DNA of 5,134 nt from an uncultured Pseudomonadota bacterium (GTDB lineage Bacteria; Pseudomonadota; Gammaproteobacteria; Burkholderiales; Thiobacillaceae): assembly GCA_903918705.1 (NCBI GenBank), contig CAIXFP010000631.1:1-5134 (forward strand), written 5' to 3'. The notes beneath the pieces are model-generated. The model saw only the letters and a program-made list of their open reading frames with translations, was not told where the DNA came from and made no database searches. A program made the translations under genes and the position numbers. Shown in pieces: positions 1-5,134 of this stretch (its first letter is position 1; every line of letters begins with the position of its first letter).

Positions 1-317
1 ATCATCTGCATCATCTGCCGCTTGGTCTGCTGCGGGATGTCGGGACGCATGGTGTAGGGGACGGTCGGCGCCGGAGTGAGGGAGCCGACGAAGGGAATGG
101 GCATGCCGGCGAAGGGCAGGTTGTTGGCGAGGCTGCCCAGGTTGGGCAGCGCGGTCAGATTGGGCAGGGTAGGCAAGGTCAACATCGGGGCCACCGGCAG
201 CGGAATCATCTGCAGGTAGGGGTTGACCGCTCCGGGCGGGGCGACCTGGGCCTGGGCCGCGAGGGCGAACAGTGCGACGAGCAAGGAAAGTAGCGAGCGG
301 GCTAGGGTATTGCGCAT
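1..317 (-). CDS. Exported Leu/Pro-rich hypothetical protein, 5' part only
   Basis: I do not recognise this protein. Reading from the ATG at 317, 105 complete codons are visible without a stop and the frame runs off the window at position 1, so the C-terminus is missing. The start is supported by a strong Shine-Dalgarno, GGAGGAG, seven bases upstream. The N-terminus is a textbook Sec signal peptide: MRNT, an Arg, then a hydrophobic run (LLSLLVALFALAA) ending in AQAQ, with likely cleavage after Ala-Gln-Ala at about residue 23. The mature part is rich in Pro and Leu with a loose LPxL pattern (LPTLPNLTALPNLGSLANNLP-like, residues 47-67) and turns more polar and Met/Gln-rich near the cut (QQTKRQMMQM). 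There is no Cys at the cleavage site, so it is not a lipoprotein. It is inferred to be periplasmic or secreted. It has the same orientation as the kinase gene but lies 173 bp away beyond a hairpin, so it is probably a separate transcription unit. Confidence 0.75.
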   Translation of the reverse strand, partial: MRNTLARSLLSLLVALFALAAQAQVAPPGAVNPYLQMIPLPVAPMLTLPTLPNLTALPNLGSLANNLPFAGMPIPFVGSLTPAPTVPYTMRPDIPQQTKRQMMQM

Positions 318-324
318 GGTTGTA

Positions 325-331
325 CTCCTCC
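325..331 (-). promoter_or_regulatory. Shine-Dalgarno of the exported protein gene
   Basis: On the minus strand GGAGGAG lies seven bases before the ATG at 317 (spacer TACAACC). It fixes the start of a gene whose coding region is cut by the window edge. I could not find a convincing sigma-70 promoter upstream in 332-440. Confidence 0.75.
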
Positions 332-441
332 AATCGATGAAAACGAGCTGATCCTGCCCTGTCTCGGGGGCGGCGCGTAGGGTAACCGAACTCGCGGCCC
401 GGCAGTTGCGGGAATCAGGCTGGGGATTGAGCGGGAGCAAG

Positions 442-475
442 GGCGCCGCGCCGGCGCCCGCGCCGGCGTGGCGCC
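442..475 (-). terminator. Strong GC hairpin after the kinase gene, terminator-like
   Basis: Arms 442-456 and 461-475 are complementary over 15 bp with a single mismatch (448 against 469, which is a G-U pair in a plus-strand RNA and C-A in a minus-strand RNA), closed by a 4-base loop. The hairpin starts 15 bases past the kinase stop codon, where a terminator of that gene would sit. What follows on the minus strand begins CTTGCTCCC, so there is no proper U-tract. It could be an atypical intrinsic terminator, a stem that protects the mRNA 3' end, or a block to readthrough into the exported protein gene. A smaller alternative stem (441-447 with 453-459) competes with it. Confidence 0.45.
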
Positions 476-490
476 GAAGCCGCCGGCCGG

Positions 491-4015
<3,525 letters not shown>

Positions 4016-4020
4016 CTGGT

Positions 4021-4026
4021 TCCTTT
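4021..4026 (-). promoter_or_regulatory. Shine-Dalgarno deciding the GTG start of the kinase
   Basis: The minus strand reads AAAGGA, five bases (ACCAG), then GTG at 4015. The open frame continues 57 codons upstream to an ATG at 4186, but that ATG has no comparable site and would put the coding region over the start of the divergent malic enzyme gene. The GTG also places the first membrane segment at residues 19-37, which is normal for this family. Confidence 0.7.
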
Positions 4027-4123
4027 CCGGAAGGGTTTGCGGGCCGCGGACGTGGCGGCGTAATGAGAGCTTATCGGCAGGGTCCGTTCGTTTCTTTAGG
4101 AGGTTGGATGCCGCTACGGTCCG

Positions 4124-4153
4124 TTGTTTTTCCGCATTGCAGCAAGCTAATAT
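4124..4153 (+). promoter_or_regulatory. Candidate sigma-70-type promoter for malic enzyme
   Basis: TTGTTT (4124-4129), an 18-base spacer and TAATAT (4148-4153) form a moderate -35/-10 pair in an AT-richer pocket of an otherwise GC-rich region. Transcription would start near 4160, leaving a leader of about 25 bases that contains the gene's own ribosome binding site. An alternative weaker pair further upstream is TTGCGG (4037-4042) and TAATGA (4061-4066), also 18 bases apart, which would include the leader ORF in the transcript. No clear promoter for the kinase on the minus strand stood out. Confidence 0.35.
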
Positions 4154-4173
4154 CCCGCCACCTTCCCGCCTGC

Positions 4174-4178
4174 GAGGA
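4174..4178 (+). promoter_or_regulatory. Ribosome binding site of malic enzyme
   Basis: GAGGA lies six to seven bases before the ATG at 4185. It supports that start over the longer open frame, which extends without a stop back to 3615 through the intergenic region and the antisense of the kinase gene. The resulting N-terminus, MSDLNQKALDYHEFP, matches how MaeB-type malic enzymes begin. Confidence 0.65.
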
Positions 4179-4184
4179 TACGAC

Positions 4185-5048
4185 ATGAGCGACCTGAACC
4201 AGAAAGCCCTGGACTACCACGAGTTTCCCCGCCCCGGAAAAATCTCCGTGGAATCGTCCAAGCCCTGCGCCACCCAATACGACCTCTCGCTGGCCTATAC
4301 GCCGGGGGTGGCGGAACCGGTGCGGCAGATCGCGAAAGACCCGGCCAACGCCTACCGCTACACCAACAAGGGCAACCTGGTGGCGGTGATCACCGACGGC
4401 ACCGCCATCCTCGGCCTGGGCAACCTGGGGCCCCTGGCCTCCAAGCCGGTGATGGAAGGCAAGGGCATCCTGTTCAAGCGCTTCGCCGGCATCGACGTGT
4501 TTGACATCGAAGTGGCCGCCCCCAGCGTGGCCAGCTTCATCGAGACCGTGGTCAACATTTCCCCCACCTTCGGCGGCATCAACCTGGAAGACATCGCCGC
4601 GCCCCACTGCTTCGAGATCGAGGAAGCGCTGAAGGCGCGCCTGGACATCCCGGTATTCCACGACGACCAGCACGGCACCGCCGTGGTCATGTGCGCCGGC
4701 CTGCTCAACGCCCTCGACGTGCAGGAGAAGAAACTCGACGACATCAAACTGGTGTGCCTGGGCGCCGGCGCGGCCGGCCTGTCCTGCATGCGTTTGCTCA
4801 TCGCCATGGGCGGCAACAAGGACCACATGACCCTGGTGGACAGCAAGGGCGTGATCCACAGCGGCCGGACCGACCTCAACGCCCACAAGCAGGAATTCGC
4901 CAAGGACACCGAACAGCGCAGCCTGGCCGACGCCATGCGGGGTGCCGACGTGTTCATCGGCGTCTCCGGCCCCAATCTGGTGACCACGGAGATGGTGCAG
5001 AGCATGGCCGCGAAACTTCGCGATTTGTTGAAGGCACCACGGGCATGA
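4185..5048 (+). CDS. maeB: NADP-type malic enzyme (MaeB-like), truncated and joined to a foreign tail
   Basis: Malic enzyme decarboxylates malate to pyruvate and makes NAD(P)H in the cytoplasm. MaeB-family enzymes are about 760 residues, with a malic domain, an NAD(P)-binding domain and a C-terminal phosphotransacetylase-like domain. This frame has only 287 residues. The malic domain (about 18-155) is complete in its key residues: Tyr38 in AYTPGV, Lys93 in MEGKG, Glu135-Asp136 in INLEDI, and Asp160-Asp161 in FHDDQHGTA. The nucleotide-binding domain starts well, with GAGAAG at 193-198, and follows the family up to TTEMVQSMA (residues 267-275). There, MaeB proteins continue with a stretch ending in ALANP. 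Here the frame reads AAKLRDLLKAPRA and stops. The rest of the cofactor domain and the whole C-terminal domain are missing, so this product is unlikely to be active. No other frame downstream restores the family sequence, so a single frameshift does not explain it. Whether it uses NADP rather than NAD is inferred from family resemblance. Confidence 0.88.
   Translation: MSDLNQKALDYHEFPRPGKISVESSKPCATQYDLSLAYTPGVAEPVRQIAKDPANAYRYTNKGNLVAVITDGTAILGLGNLGPLASKPVMEGKGILFKRFAGIDVFDIEVAAPSVASFIETVVNISPTFGGINLEDIAAPHCFEIEEALKARLDIPVFHDDQHGTAVVMCAGLLNALDVQEKKLDDIKLVCLGAGAAGLSCMRLLIAMGGNKDHMTLVDSKGVIHSGRTDLNAHKQEFAKDTEQRSLADAMRGADVFIGVSGPNLVTTEMVQSMAAKLRDLLKAPRA
5007..5048 (+). pseudogene. 3' tail of an unrelated gene, fused in frame to malic enzyme
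   Basis: The last 10-11 codons before the TGA (KLRDLLKAPRA, from 5013) do not belong to malic enzyme. They form an amphipathic helix-like end, and the stop overlaps the next start as ATGA, so they look like the natural 3' end of the gene that precedes cheR in its own operon. In several proteobacterial chemotaxis operons that gene is cheB, whose products often end in a short helix of this kind. The stretch is far too short to prove that identity. The exact joint lies between about 5004 and 5016, possibly within the shared GCCGCGAA. Confidence 0.5.
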
Positions 5049-5134
5049 GCGCGCCCCTGACCCCAAGCGGGTTCGCCGCATTGGCGGATCTGCTGAAGAC
5101 CCGATCCGGATTGGTCATAGGCCCGGACAAGACC
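5045..5134 (+). CDS. cheR: Probable CheR chemotaxis protein methyltransferase, N-terminal fragment
   Basis: Thirty codons from the ATG at 5045 to the window edge remain open. The peptide begins MSAPLTPSGF and continues with ALADLLKTRSGLVIGPDKT. A helix of the form F-x-x-L-x-x-L-L-K, then RSGL and a PDK motif, is the usual opening of the CheR N-terminal domain, particularly the form found in Alphaproteobacteria. CheR methylates glutamates on chemoreceptors using S-adenosylmethionine; the catalytic domain is outside the window. The start overlaps the preceding stop as ATGA, which implies translational coupling to the gene that originally preceded it. The only upstream ribosome-binding-like sequence is weak (TTGAAGG, about ten bases away). 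The identity rests on a short fragment, so it is likely but not certain. Confidence 0.6.
   Translation, partial: MSAPLTPSGFAALADLLKTRSGLVIGPDKT

Larger units (their letters stand above)
4098..4188 (+). other. Possible leader ORF (26 codons) with Shine-Dalgarno, overlapping malic enzyme start
   Basis: AGGAGGT at 4098-4104 is a seven-base match to the ribosome binding consensus and is followed by an ATG at 4108. The frame has 26 codons (begins MPLRSVVFPHCSK, ends CEDTT) and stops with TGA at 4186-4188, overlapping the malic enzyme ATG as ATGA, the arrangement typical of translational coupling. Against it: the peptide has no recognisable features, its codons (CTA, ATA, GTT, TTT) are unlike the gene that follows, and a promoter-like TAATAT box lies inside it. 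If transcription starts there, the leader would not be on the mRNA. It may be a regulatory leader peptide or a chance ORF. Confidence 0.35.

Noticed and set aside
4022..4035. Short palindrome around TTCCGGAA next to the kinase start
   Set aside because: It has no loop space, one mismatch, and is short enough to be chance. It overlaps the Shine-Dalgarno but is unlikely to fold stably.
4016..4186. Extension of the kinase to an ATG at 4186 (57 more residues)
   Set aside because: It would overlap the malic enzyme start, has no ribosome site, adds a basic low-complexity stretch not seen in such kinases, and the GTG at 4015 has a good Shine-Dalgarno.
5005..5048. Sequencing frameshift as the cause of the short malic enzyme
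   Set aside because: Neither of the other two forward frames after 5013 encodes the expected continuation, and the sequence runs directly into a different gene.
4071..5081. Open frame of 336 codons on the minus strand, opposite malic enzyme
   Set aside because: It mirrors the codons of a recognisable enzyme and also crosses the junction at about 5010 into the cheR-like gene. Composition is His/Gly/Val-rich shadow sequence.

Overview
The window comes from a high-GC Gram-negative bacterium. The malic enzyme N-terminus and the hybrid kinase architecture are most like Betaproteobacteria (a Rhodocyclaceae-like organism is a reasonable guess). This is judged from remembered family sequences, not from a search, so the assignment is tentative.

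Layout. Positions 1-317 (minus strand) hold the 5' part of a gene for a small exported Leu/Pro-rich protein of unknown function, cut by the window edge. Positions 318-490 are a gap with the ribosome binding site of that gene and a strong GC hairpin just past the end of the next gene. Positions 491-4015 (minus) encode one large unorthodox hybrid sensor kinase: TM, periplasmic double-Cache-like sensor, TM, coiled coil, PAS, HisKA, HATPase, REC, REC, HPt. Its best start is a GTG at 4015. Positions 4016-4184 are a divergent intergenic region with a promoter candidate, an 8-bp direct repeat, and a possible 26-codon leader ORF that has a near-perfect Shine-Dalgarno and overlaps the next start as ATGA. 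From 4185 (plus) runs a malic enzyme of the MaeB type, followed at 5045 by the first 30 codons of a probable CheR chemotaxis methyltransferase.

The most notable feature is at about 5004-5016. The malic enzyme matches its family up to about residue 275, then switches to an unrelated 10-11 residue tail that ends in an ATGA overlap with the cheR-like gene. Leucine codon use changes at the same point. No other frame restores the malic enzyme, so this is not a simple frameshift. It is a junction between two unrelated loci, either a real deletion or rearrangement or, at least as likely, an assembly chimera near a contig end.

How the genes may work together. The sensor domain of the kinase resembles DctB-type C4-dicarboxylate sensors and the divergent gene encodes a C4-dicarboxylate-consuming enzyme, so a shared dicarboxylate response is a plausible inference. 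No response regulator gene is in the window. The region otherwise looks like ordinary chromosomal content. I see no mobile element, CRISPR array, tRNA or rRNA.
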